Positions 11,823 to 20,299 of a stretch of 30,074 nucleotides of DNA are shown one piece after another. Numbering within the stretch: position 1 is the stretch's first letter; the number at the start of each line of letters is the position of its first letter. Source of the DNA: a virus. Position numbers and translations under genes: made by a program. The notes below the pieces were generated by a model. The model worked only from the letters and a program-made list of their open reading frames with translations. It was not told the origin of the DNA and made no database searches. The DNA is taken from positions 1-30,074 of the IMG/VR virus record IMGVR_UViG_3300006318_000005. One strand, 5' to 3'.

Positions 11823-13129
11823 TTGTCGCCCGTCCTTTCATAAAATCGCCGATCCACGTCATACCAAAACAGCTTGACCGAATTGAGATCCGACACCCAC
11901 CGTTCGACGCCGCCGCCGTCCGTTTCCCTGGTCTGATCGAACGCGACCCACCCGCGCCGCTGTGGTGGACCGCCCCGGACCGCTGTTGGCTGGACTTGAT
12001 ACCGTTGCGTACTGACCAGACACCCGGTCTCGACCAATAATTGATCCGCGTGGTATGGAATCATCGCGAGGGAATGCGTATGCCCGCACAACACCAACCG
12101 CGGTACCCGTTCTAGTCCGAGCGTTTGCCTATTCTGCGACAAGTATTCCGCCGTCCGCCGTAGGTGTGTGCCTGGAACTTTGCTGTAGCCCTCGCCATGC
12201 CCGACCCAACAATCGGACCCGACTACGGTAAACCAATCGATCACCACGGGCGGGACCGTCCCAGGCACCGCCCAATCTGCGATCGTGACATTCTGGAACC
12301 CGCGCGCGATCGCGCGCACCGGATCCAACGTCCCCGCCAAACTGACGATCGCGTCTACCGCGTCCTGTGTTAGATTCGCCTCCCGGACCCGCTTTTGTAA
12401 TCGGCGATCATGATTGCCGATCACAATCACGACTTGAGGGAAACGGGAGGAAAGTTCCTCCATCACGATTTGAAGTTCCGCAAATTCTGCGCGCCACCCG
12501 CCCAGGTTATCTTCCTTGGTGTACGAACTGACCGAAAACGAATCCGACAGATCGCCCATACACACACAGAGATCCGCGCCCTCGTTCGCCTGGAGCCAAT
12601 CCGCAAACATGCGAACATCGTGAACTGGCACATGTAGATCGCTCAACACCGCGACGCGCCGCCGTTCCGTAGCCTGGGACGGTTCCGCCGCGCCCCGATA
12701 TTTGGATCCACGCATCCCGATCAACGCTTGCCACTTGGACCACGCTTCCGGATAGGCTAACTCTAACGCGGGACGATAAGTTCCCGTTGTTGGATCCGTT
12801 TCCGCCGCCGTCTGGATCGCGCCCGCCCGATAACACCGCACGCACTGTTTCGATCGTGACGTGATAGGCGTGTTGCACGTTTGGCAGGTGTACCGCTTTT
12901 TTTTGCTACTGCTATCTGGACCCCGCGATCGGTAACATTCTAAACAGAGTTTCGCCGTCACCGAGCCCAACACCCGCCCGCACTTCTCACACGTTGGTTT
13001 CGGTTTTCCTGGAAATTGTGGCGGATCTTTCCGGTAGCACGCCATGCAGCGTTTGGCCCGATAACTGCAGGGACCGCCACACGTTGGACACAGATATTTT
13101 TCAGGCGTGATCGGCTTCGACATGGACAT
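11819..13129 (-). CDS. metallophosphoesterase with three N-terminal zinc ribbons
   Basis: The 436-aa protein starts with three consecutive Cys4 modules (CPTC...CMAC, CEKC...CLEC, CQTC...CVRC; residues about 13-105) and then a calcineurin-like phosphoesterase domain: DLHVP, GDLSDS, GNHDRR, GHGEG and CGHTHS, all five metal-binding blocks. It could cut a phosphodiester in a nucleotide, nucleic acid or cell-wall precursor; the substrate cannot be read. The zinc ribbons suggest nucleic-acid or protein docking. The start was set at the ATG pair 13129/13123, inside the endolysin end; upstream in-frame ATGs at 13174 and 13159 are alternatives. A phosphoesterase after the endolysin is unusual. Confidence 0.85.
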   Translation of the reverse strand: MSMSKPITPEKYLCPTCGGPCSYRAKRCMACYRKDPPQFPGKPKPTCEKCGRVLGSVTAKLCLECYRSRGPDSSSKKKRYTCQTCNTPITSRSKQCVRCYRAGAIQTAAETDPTTGTYRPALELAYPEAWSKWQALIGMRGSKYRGAAEPSQATERRRVAVLSDLHVPVHDVRMFADWLQANEGADLCVCMGDLSDSFSVSSYTKEDNLGGWRAEFAELQIVMEELSSRFPQVVIVIGNHDRRLQKRVREANLTQDAVDAIVSLAGTLDPVRAIARGFQNVTIADWAVPGTVPPVVIDWFTVVGSDCWVGHGEGYSKVPGTHLRRTAEYLSQNRQTLGLERVPRLVLCGHTHSLAMIPYHADQLLVETGCLVSTQRYQVQPTAVRGGPPQRRGWVAFDQTRETDGGGVERWVSDLNSVKLFWYDVDRRFYERTGDN

Positions 13130-13436
13130 GATCCGCGGGACTGGTTGACGTCGGACCATGCGCGACAATGTCATAGGGATCGCCCAACCGCCGCCGAAGA
13201 TATCGCGCGAGATCTTCCAGTTTCGCCACCCGTTCCGAATGCGTGATCGAAAAATCCCACGCGAGATCGTCCGGATGTAAACTGTTCTTACTCCGCCCCG
13301 CCGCCCCGTCCGCCGCGGACGTCATCCGGACATCAATTCCGGATCGTTCCGACCAGTCGCACACATGCCGCAACACCGGGATCAGCTCCGGATAGACTCG
13401 ACGCATTCGAACCGCCGCTTTAAACCGCAACATCAC
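13101..13436 (-). CDS. endolysin, M15-type D,D-/L-Ala-D-Glu peptidase
   Basis: The 111-aa protein has the M15 zinc-peptidase signature: RMTSAADG, a SLHPDDLAWDFS block with H54 and D61, then YDIVAHG and DHVHVE with H103 and H105 as ligands. Phage members cut peptide cross-bridges of peptidoglycan. It lacks a cell-wall-binding domain and a signal peptide, so release would need the holin encoded just upstream. The start is GTG 13436 or the adjacent ATG 13433, with AGGCGG upstream. A dispersed repeat precedes it. Confidence 0.85.
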   Translation of the reverse strand: MMLRFKAAVRMRRVYPELIPVLRHVCDWSERSGIDVRMTSAADGAAGRSKNSLHPDDLAWDFSITHSERVAKLEDLARYLRRRLGDPYDIVAHGPTSTSPADHVHVEADHA

Positions 13437-13447
13437 CGATCCGCCTG

Positions 13448-13530
13448 TTCTGCCCCACTTTTGGAAATTTCGACCGCGTCACGTCCGCTGTACGGCCATC
13501 CAACCGATCGCCGCAACCCCTGGCACCCCG
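13448..13530. repeat. dispersed intergenic repeat, copy 2
   Basis: This copy fills the gap between the holin-like gene and the endolysin. It runs from TTCTGCCCC through GACCGCGTCACGT and GCTGTACGGCCATCCAACCG to CACCCCG. It is most like the copy at 17135-17216, and its TTCTGCCCC half resembles the coding copy at 25411-25444. Confidence 0.88.
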
Positions 13531-13535
13531 TAAAA

Positions 13536-13811
13536 TCACGCCGCCGCCCGTTTCTTGGCGACCGTGTTTTCGAGTAGCACCACCAGATCCACGATCTGCC
13601 GGACGATCCGTTCGGTATCCGGATCCGCGAGTAGCGATTCCGCCGACTCGATCCCCGTGCTCCGAGAAATCGACAACAACGTCCGGATCACTTCCACCGC
13701 CGAATCCTGTTTTGCCTGGGAACTTTCCCCGCGGACAAACTGTTCCACCCATTGCACCGCCGACACCACCATCGGCAGAATTGACGCCGCGACCTTGACC
13801 CATTGCAGCAT
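13536..13811 (-). CDS. holin-like protein (91 aa)
   Basis: ATG 13811 overlaps the previous stop as TAATG. The N-terminal segment (WVKVAASILPMVVSAVQWVEQFV) is amphipathic to hydrophobic and can insert in a membrane. The rest is helical and charged, with a second long helix (IVRQIVDLVVLLENTVAKKRAAA). Position between the coiled-coil holin-like gene and the endolysin suggests a lysis role. The family is not recognised. Confidence 0.55.
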   Translation of the reverse strand: MLQWVKVAASILPMVVSAVQWVEQFVRGESSQAKQDSAVEVIRTLLSISRSTGIESAESLLADPDTERIVRQIVDLVVLLENTVAKKRAAA

Positions 13812-14074
13812 TAGCCCCCCTTATTCACCACGTTAAAGACCGCCGCCGTCGCCGACGACACGATCGCCGCAATCACGCCGCCCCACCGCGCGACCGTACC
13901 CCGCAATGTCGCGACCCGTTCCGCTTGTGTCGCGATCTCGATCTCATTCTCCCTAACGCGTCCGTTTAACGAATCCAGCCGATCGACCACGCGATCGAAC
14001 CCACGTTCGATCGACTGATCCAACGTCTGGATCCGTGCTTCGAACTCCGGACGCGTGATCGGCGACCCGCTCAC
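13811..14074 (-). CDS. coiled-coil, C-terminally anchored lysis protein (XhlA-like)
   Basis: The 87-aa protein has a long coiled coil (FEARIQTLDQSIERGFDRVVDRLDSLNGRVRENEIEIATQAERVATLRGTV, in heptads over residues 10-62) and one C-terminal membrane helix (WGGVIAAIVSSATAAVFNVV). This is the plan of XhlA/hemolysin-like phage lysis proteins. GTG 14074 overlaps the previous stop as GTGA. It probably works with the holin-like product just downstream. Confidence 0.7.
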   Translation of the reverse strand: MSGSPITRPEFEARIQTLDQSIERGFDRVVDRLDSLNGRVRENEIEIATQAERVATLRGTVARWGGVIAAIVSSATAAVFNVVNKGG

Positions 14075-14448
14075 AGGCCCACCCCGTCAGGCGCAACCGG
14101 CCAGTTAATCACACTTGGATCACTGTTATCCTGTGGGACGTTCCGCAACGCTTGACGATACACGCGCCACGCCGCCACCTGCTCCGACGAAATCGGCGCG
14201 TCGGACAATTGCGTCCAATCACACCGCGCCAGCCGAGAGGTTCGCACGCGGCGAACGCCTACCCATGCCGCCGCCGTGGCGTTCGCTTCCACGTCAAAAC
14301 CGTTTATGATCGCTTGCGCGGCGGATTGCAGATCGGAAGGTTGAACCGTCCACGTCGTTTTATCGCCTGGATCTCCAATCGATACGCCACTAATCGCAAT
14401 ACCCGTTTCCCGGATTATTCCATCAAGTGTAGCGGCCAGATTTTCCAT
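14071..14448 (-). CDS. tail fibre assembly chaperone-like protein
   Basis: The 125-aa protein carries a typical tail-fibre-assembly C-terminus: ARCDWTQLSDAPISSEQVAAWRVYRQALRNVPQDNSDPSVINWPVAP. The W-x-Q-L-x-D, Y-R-Q-x-L-R-x-x-P and W-P-x-x-P pattern is shared by many phage fibre chaperones. It lies 2 bases after the fibre gene, its natural partner. The N-terminal half is less typical. Confidence 0.72.
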   Translation of the reverse strand: MENLAATLDGIIRETGIAISGVSIGDPGDKTTWTVQPSDLQSAAQAIINGFDVEANATAAAWVGVRRVRTSRLARCDWTQLSDAPISSEQVAAWRVYRQALRNVPQDNSDPSVINWPVAPDGVGL

Positions 14449-14450
14449 AG

Positions 14451-15551
14451 TTAACCTTCAATCCATCCAGACATGCCGGACCGTGTCGGCGTCGAAGCCG
14501 TATTGTTGCCATACCATGTTGTAGTGCCAGCAGCCGAAGACCATTCCAACATCGGAAAATAGGAAAACCCAATAGCTGGATAGATCGTCAGACCCGCGCC
14601 AAGTGTTTGCACATGGTAGGCCACAGGCGACGTGGAATAGCTAGACTGGGAAGTAGTGACGGGCACCCCGACCGAATTGTGGCCGATACCTGCCCACATA
14701 TTAACGCCGACGCCGGAATTTTGTGCACCGATTCTCAGAGACAACGACACCGGCACTTCGGCAACGCCAACAACGACATCGACCTGATTTGCCGTACTGC
14801 CACGCATCTGTCGGACTGTCCCCGTCGTATATGTCCAACTGTTGGTGGTATCCATTACGCGAAGATTACGGGAATGTCTGTTGTAGTAGTTCCACACGTA
14901 CCGCTTCAGAATCGTGTCCTCTGTCTGTCCGCCAGCGGCATTGATGTACACCGTGCCAAGGTAGCGTCGAGTGGTCGCACCGGATTTGACCAGTACACCG
15001 TCCTGGTACGCCAGTGCAGTTGCTCTGGTGGTGTTGTTGGTCCAGATCAAAGTTTCGATCGCAACGGTGCCCGAATTGTTATACGCAAACACGTCGTACG
15101 GCTTGATCGCGGTAAACCCGCTAAGACTGATCGTGATCTCCGTAAACGTCTTAACCTCCCACGCCGACGATCCGTCGTACAGCGCGATCCGGTTTCCCGC
15201 GTACGGCGTAAAATAAATATTCGCCGCGCCCGACACGTCCGCGATCGTTACCGGGACGCCACTACTCGCCGTTAGCCGACCTTCCACGATCCCGATATCT
15301 GATTCCACCGCGACTGCCGCCCACGCTGGAGCCGAGCCCGTGGAATTGGTTTTGAGGAAATGCCCCGACGTTCCCGGCGCGAGTCTCGCCCAGGTATTCG
15401 CGCCGGTCGCGACCGCGAGATCGTGCGTCGCCTGGGAACTTAACGCGATCTCACCCGCCCGCAACGCCGTCACGTTGGTCTGTATCGCGTTCAAATCACT
15501 CGCCAGGACTAATTGGCCCGCCGAAAAGGTCGCGGGCGTCGCATATGCCAT
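14451..15551 (-). CDS. tail fibre / receptor-binding protein
   Basis: The 366-aa protein has an N-terminus common in siphophage fibres (TPATFSAGQLVLASDLNAIQTNVTALRAGEI), a repeat-like GTSGHFLKTNSTGSAPAWAAV segment typical of trimeric fibres, and a beta-rich serine, threonine and glycine-rich C-terminus. The first half is likely the attachment part and the last half the receptor tip. GATC sites are dense in the first half (11 in about 500 bases) and nearly absent in the second (1 in 585), so the tip was probably acquired separately. Confidence 0.8.
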   Translation of the reverse strand: MAYATPATFSAGQLVLASDLNAIQTNVTALRAGEIALSSQATHDLAVATGANTWARLAPGTSGHFLKTNSTGSAPAWAAVAVESDIGIVEGRLTASSGVPVTIADVSGAANIYFTPYAGNRIALYDGSSAWEVKTFTEITISLSGFTAIKPYDVFAYNNSGTVAIETLIWTNNTTRATALAYQDGVLVKSGATTRRYLGTVYINAAGGQTEDTILKRYVWNYYNRHSRNLRVMDTTNSWTYTTGTVRQMRGSTANQVDVVVGVAEVPVSLSLRIGAQNSGVGVNMWAGIGHNSVGVPVTTSQSSYSTSPVAYHVQTLGAGLTIYPAIGFSYFPMLEWSSAAGTTTWYGNNTASTPTRSGMSGWIEG

Positions 15552-15560
15552 ACTATCCCC

Positions 15561-17117
15561 CTACAAATACCCGCACCGCGTCGTTATATCCATCACCGAC
15601 GCGCCCGCATTTTCTAAAATCCAAAAACTTACCGCGTCCGACGGCACCAGGGTATAGCCAACCCGCAACACGTCGCCGCGTTCGAAATTCACCGCGTTAA
15701 TAAAATGGCCGCGCGTACTGGTGCCCGCGACCACGTCATCGACGCCGGTTTGATTCTCCTGGATCCCGATCCGATCGGATACGTCCAAACTGATCGCCGC
15801 GTCCATCAGATCCGGGTTTCGATTCGCGATATAACTGATCTCCTGGATCGTCGTCACCGGATCTTTGTGCATCCCAAGAATATAATCCGCGACCCGTTGC
15901 GCGACCCGCTGATCGTCTTGATACGGCATGTCGAATGACATGGCGCGTTCGCCGTACGTCGTCATTGAATCCGTGTCGCTCGCTTCCATGTGCGCCTGGG
16001 CGTAGTCATACAGCCCGCGCCCGCGACATTGCAGTTTCGTCACGTACGCATCCGCCGCCGTGTTGTTCGTAATCGTCCAGCGCACGCCGGTCGCATTGAA
16101 CACCGCCGCCACCGTGCAACTCGCCGTGACATTGGAGCCGGATCCATCCGCCGCGGTATTGAGGAGAAAATCCGTGGTCGCCGCGGGCGTGATCATGCTG
16201 GTTCCGCCCACGCGCGCCGCCTCTTGATCGGGGTCTCGAAACGGCCCGAACGGTTTGAGCGTTTGCCCTGCCTCAATTTTCGGGACCGCGTCGCCCTGGT
16301 CCCACAACACCACGTCACTGGTGTCCAACCGCCGCGGGTGCGCTGTCACGCCGACCACGTTATAGATCGCCGACCGATTCCGCGACAATGTCAACTGATC
16401 GGTATCGCCGCGGAACGTGTACGCGTTCGTTGCCGTTTTGGTCCGACTGTGGCGATCTTCAAATACTAAGGTTTCACCGGACACGCCGTCCCGCTTGACC
16501 GCGATATAACCCAACTCTGATAACGCTAACTGCTGAAACGCCGCCATCGCGGTCTTTTCTTCCTGCAGATTATCGAACGCGTACGCGTAGGTATCCTGGC
16601 CGGTTCCGATCGCGGTCCGATCGGGTTGCTTGGTCACCGCCCCATAGATCAACGTAAACAGTTGATCGGAGCGTTTATTTGTTTGCACCGTCAGCCCACG
16701 CAACCGAAACCGCGCGTAGGCATCCAGCAGATCGACGCCCGTGATCAACGTCGCGCGGACGCCGTGGTCGCCCGCCGTTGGCTGGATCGCTTCCAAATAG
16801 TATTTCTTATACGTCGTCGCGCCGCCGTAACTGAGCCCGATCCGGATCCCGATCCCGACGTCGAATCCTGGCGTACAGTTTCGATGGTCCGGACTCCACC
16901 GCCCCGCCGCCAGATCGCCCCCGGCATGGTTCGACAGTGTCAGCGTACAACTTCCAGAACTCGCCACGCGCGCCGTGGGCGTCGAGCCCGCGATCCCGTA
17001 ACTCCACCGGACCGGATCCGATCGGCGAACGTCTGCCGTGACGTCCGTATAGACGCCCGCGGCCAATTCCAGCGCGACCGTTAATTCCGCGTCACACGCG
17101 TCGAGATCTTTCGCCAT
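15561..17117 (-). CDS. minor tail protein, tail hub/baseplate type
   Basis: The 518-aa protein follows the tape measure gene and has the features of siphophage hub-like minor tail proteins: an N-terminal beta-rich domain (TPTARVASSGSCTLTLSNHAGGDLAAG, then the GLSYGGATTYKKYYL strand), a central ATLITGVDLLDAYARFRLRG helix region and a long middle. The C-terminal part (IQEISYIANRNPDLMDAAISLDVSDRI) fits a hub domain that contacts the tail tube. Position between tape measure and fibre genes supports this. The exact family cannot be named with certainty. Confidence 0.72.
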   Translation of the reverse strand: MAKDLDACDAELTVALELAAGVYTDVTADVRRSDPVRWSYGIAGSTPTARVASSGSCTLTLSNHAGGDLAAGRWSPDHRNCTPGFDVGIGIRIGLSYGGATTYKKYYLEAIQPTAGDHGVRATLITGVDLLDAYARFRLRGLTVQTNKRSDQLFTLIYGAVTKQPDRTAIGTGQDTYAYAFDNLQEEKTAMAAFQQLALSELGYIAVKRDGVSGETLVFEDRHSRTKTATNAYTFRGDTDQLTLSRNRSAIYNVVGVTAHPRRLDTSDVVLWDQGDAVPKIEAGQTLKPFGPFRDPDQEAARVGGTSMITPAATTDFLLNTAADGSGSNVTASCTVAAVFNATGVRWTITNNTAADAYVTKLQCRGRGLYDYAQAHMEASDTDSMTTYGERAMSFDMPYQDDQRVAQRVADYILGMHKDPVTTIQEISYIANRNPDLMDAAISLDVSDRIGIQENQTGVDDVVAGTSTRGHFINAVNFERGDVLRVGYTLVPSDAVSFWILENAGASVMDITTRCGYL

Positions 17118-17134
17118 TCGCTCCGATCCGTCTC

Positions 17135-17216
17135 TTCTGCCCCATTTTCGACAATTCCGACCGCGTCACGTTCGCTGTACGGCCATCCAACCGATCGTTG
17201 CAACCCCTCGCACCCC
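17135..17216. repeat. dispersed intergenic repeat, copy 3
   Basis: This copy fills the gap between the tape measure stop and the hub gene start. It shares GACCGCGTCACGTTCGC, TGTACGGCCATCCAACCGA and GCAACCCCTCGCACCCC with the other copies. Confidence 0.88.
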
Positions 17217-17218
17217 CA

Positions 17219-20200
17219 CTACACCGTCGCTAACAACACCGCGTCCCGCGTCGCGCGCGCCAGTTGATCAGGCTGACGGACTAACAACCGCTCGATCCGA
17301 TCGAGTTTCGATTCCACGCCGCCCGTACTAAACCCGCCGCCGCCCATTTGCGACAACGGAATAATGGCTTCCGGTCCGGCTTCACCGACGAGCCCGATCG
17401 TTGGACGCCGAACAATCCCGCCGCGCGCGAAATGTTCGATCCCCATGTCGCTCATGTCAGCGTATCTATTCCCGAAATCAGGCATCCGCAGATCGTCCAC
17501 GTTGAATTTAATCCGGATCGATTTTTCCTCTTCGATCGTGTCCATCTTCGCGACCAAATTTTTGATGGATTCTTCCGCGCCGCCTTTTCCCCTTAAACTG
17601 TCGATCAACTCAGAAATCTTTTCGATCACCGTGTCGAACTTTTTAGCGATCGGCTCTGCAAAATTGACATCATCCAACGATTGCAACTTATCGCCGTTGG
17701 CGTCCGTCAGCGACCCTTGTTCGATCAGACTGTCGATAATCGGACGCATGGACGACGGCACCGCGACGCCGGACCGCGCCGCGTCATCGATCAACCCCTG
17801 GACTTCGTCCTGCATTCCAACCAATACTCCGGACACGTCCGCACCACTCGCCTTTAACAGCTCGAAATCCGCCGCGATCAGATCCGCCGCGTCACGCAAC
17901 CGCGCGACGTTAAATTCCGATCCCAAATGCTCCAGCTTGATCCCGTATTTCTGCGCCGCCTCCCGCATTCGATCATGATCACCGACCCCGGAATCGCCTA
18001 ACGCTTTATGGGCGTCTAACACCGGCTGGATCTCCGCGAGTACCGCCCGATACGCCGCCGGTCCCTGTTTGGTCGCATCCCATAACCGCTGGACGTCCCG
18101 TTCCGCTTGTTTCGCGGACTTCCCTTGCGACACGTACGCATCGCGGACGCCGATCACGACCTGTGCCCACCGCCGCCCACCGGCCTCCGCTTGTTGCTCA
18201 GCGTTCAACCCCGCGATCACGGAATCTTCGAACGCCTGGTTCAGTTTCCGCGCCGCTTTCTCCGCTTTCCCCGCGCCACCGAATAACCCTTTGACCCATC
18301 CGCCGAGCTTCGCGATCCCTTTCATCGCCAACCCCACGCCCATATTGATCAGACTGGAAAGGCCGCCGGAAATGATATTTCCGAACCCTTCGATCACGCC
18401 CGTGCCCAGGTTTGTAAATAATCCCTTAATACCACCTTCTGAACCCGTGATCCCCTGCTTTAACCCGCTTAACGCTTGTTTGAGACTCGACTTGAAATTC
18501 GAAAACCCCGACACCGCTTTTTCCGCCGCGACCTTGTTTCGTTCAAATGTCTTTGTCAGCAGATCCGCGCCGTTGCGTAGCCGCAGCATGTCGAACCCGG
18601 CTTGTCGATAATTTGTAGACAAATGGGATAATGCCGTCCCAACACCTTCACCCGCCGCAGTCGCTTCGATCCCGTACGCCTTAAACCCTGCCGCTAGACG
18701 TTTTGTGGTCGCAATACCCGCCGCCTCGAAATTCCCAAACGCGCCCGCCGTGTCGGTCACTTCATCCGACACCGTGCCCGCCGAGCTTGCCAGGTCGTCT
18801 AACGTCGCCTGGAGATCAACCGCGACGCCCTCCGCGTCCGCCATGGCGTCCGCCGCGGTATCCGTCGCCGCTGCCACATCTTCCGTAATCTCAAACAGAT
18901 CATCAAAGCCCAGGAACCCGGCCAACGTGTTGGCCCACTCCTTAACCTTGTTAACCACCGTACCAAACGCGTCCAAAATCTGATCGCGGAACTTGTACGC
19001 CAACACCCCTAAGCCGACCAACGCCGCGACCACGATCCCAACCGGCGACGCCAACAACGCAAACGCCGCGCCCAAGACCTTCGCCGCCACGACAATCGCC
19101 GGGATCGCCATGCTAATCTGTCCCAGGACAAACAACACCGGCCCCAACGCCGCGACCAGGCCCGCCGCGATCGCGATCATCCGTTTTGCCGCGGGCGACA
19201 ATTCCGTAAACCACCGCACGATCGCCGTAATCCGATCGGCCAAGGTTTCGACCACTGGAATCAATCCGACGATCGCTTTTTTCAGATCGTCGCCCAAGGG
19301 TTTAAACGCTAACTGTGCCCGGTTTTTCAGCGTCCCGAAGACTTCCGCGAGTGTCTGGTTTTTTGTCGTTGCCGCCGTGACCGCGCCCGAACTGTCTTCC
19401 AACGCGTCCTGGAATCCTTCCAAACTAAACGCACCCTGACGAACTGCCGCCGTCATCCGTTGCGCGCCTTCCGCCCCAAACGCCGCCGTCGCAATCGTCA
19501 ACGCTTCCGTTTCCGTCGCGGCATCCTGCATTTGCGCGACCGTAACCGCTAACATTCCCTGGACGTCTTGACCGTCCGCCGCCCATCGTCGGAACGCCGC
19601 GTTCAGCCCTGGCATCACCCGCGACACTTCGATCCCGATACTTTGAAACTGTCCGAACACCGCGGCGGATTCCGCCATACTGAACCCGGCATTCCGTAGC
19701 ACCGATCCGTACGTGTTGGTATCCGCCGTCAGTTTGCCTAATGCCGCCCCGGTTCGTTGCGACACCACAAAGAATTGATCGAGCAATGCCGCGCCTTGTT
19801 CCGCCGGGACGTTAAATTGTGCCAACGCCGTCGCGAAACTTTTGGCATTTACCGCGCCGTCCTCGCCCAACACCCGCGACGCGTCGAACAGTCGTTTAGT
19901 GAGATCTTCCAAAATAGGACCAGTGGCCCCGGTGATCGTGTTCAGTGTTGCGATCGCACTGGCGACCGCGTCCGCAGACTCCGGAACCGAGCCGAACACC
20001 TGATTAAAACTCTCGCCGAGCCCGTCCAACGCGTCGCCGGTCGCGCCCGTGCCCGCCGCGATCGACCGCAACGCCTCATCTATTTGTTCTGAGGATTTAA
20101 CCGCGGCTACGCCAACCATCACCATGGGTAGCCCGATCCCGACGCCGATCTGTTTGCCTAAACCAGACATTCGCCGCCCGACCCGTCCGAAACTTTTGTC

Positions 20201-20299
20201 GAGCTTTCGAACCGACCCGGACGCCTTGCCAAGATCGCCCACAAACTGGCCGACGTTGGTAGACAGGTTAACGCGTAAACTTCCAACTGCCGCGGCCAT
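17219..20299 (-). CDS. tail tape measure protein
   Basis: The 1026-aa protein is the longest in the window and sits after the chaperone pair. It has a helical N-terminus (SLRVNLSTNVGQFVGDLGKASGSVRKLDKSF), long coiled and alanine-rich stretches, a hydrophobic block in the middle (about residues 385-445: ALGPVLFVLGQISMAIPAIVVAAKVLGAAFALL and so on) and a C-terminal MARGGIVRRPTIGLVGEAGPEAIIPL-like end typical of these proteins. ATG 20299 overlaps the chaperone stop as TAATG with GGAGG upstream. By the usual rule for tape measure length the tail would be roughly 150 nm. Confidence 0.92.
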   Translation of the reverse strand: MAAAVGSLRVNLSTNVGQFVGDLGKASGSVRKLDKSFGRVGRRMSGLGKQIGVGIGLPMVMVGVAAVKSSEQIDEALRSIAAGTGATGDALDGLGESFNQVFGSVPESADAVASAIATLNTITGATGPILEDLTKRLFDASRVLGEDGAVNAKSFATALAQFNVPAEQGAALLDQFFVVSQRTGAALGKLTADTNTYGSVLRNAGFSMAESAAVFGQFQSIGIEVSRVMPGLNAAFRRWAADGQDVQGMLAVTVAQMQDAATETEALTIATAAFGAEGAQRMTAAVRQGAFSLEGFQDALEDSSGAVTAATTKNQTLAEVFGTLKNRAQLAFKPLGDDLKKAIVGLIPVVETLADRITAIVRWFTELSPAAKRMIAIAAGLVAALGPVLFVLGQISMAIPAIVVAAKVLGAAFALLASPVGIVVAALVGLGVLAYKFRDQILDAFGTVVNKVKEWANTLAGFLGFDDLFEITEDVAAATDTAADAMADAEGVAVDLQATLDDLASSAGTVSDEVTDTAGAFGNFEAAGIATTKRLAAGFKAYGIEATAAGEGVGTALSHLSTNYRQAGFDMLRLRNGADLLTKTFERNKVAAEKAVSGFSNFKSSLKQALSGLKQGITGSEGGIKGLFTNLGTGVIEGFGNIISGGLSSLINMGVGLAMKGIAKLGGWVKGLFGGAGKAEKAARKLNQAFEDSVIAGLNAEQQAEAGGRRWAQVVIGVRDAYVSQGKSAKQAERDVQRLWDATKQGPAAYRAVLAEIQPVLDAHKALGDSGVGDHDRMREAAQKYGIKLEHLGSEFNVARLRDAADLIAADFELLKASGADVSGVLVGMQDEVQGLIDDAARSGVAVPSSMRPIIDSLIEQGSLTDANGDKLQSLDDVNFAEPIAKKFDTVIEKISELIDSLRGKGGAEESIKNLVAKMDTIEEEKSIRIKFNVDDLRMPDFGNRYADMSDMGIEHFARGGIVRRPTIGLVGEAGPEAIIPLSQMGGGGFSTGGVESKLDRIERLLVRQPDQLARATRDAVLLATV

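Noticed and set aside
17364-18983. Several long rightward frames opposite the tape measure gene
   Set aside because: They are antisense shadows of a GC-biased coding strand and have no recognisable motifs.
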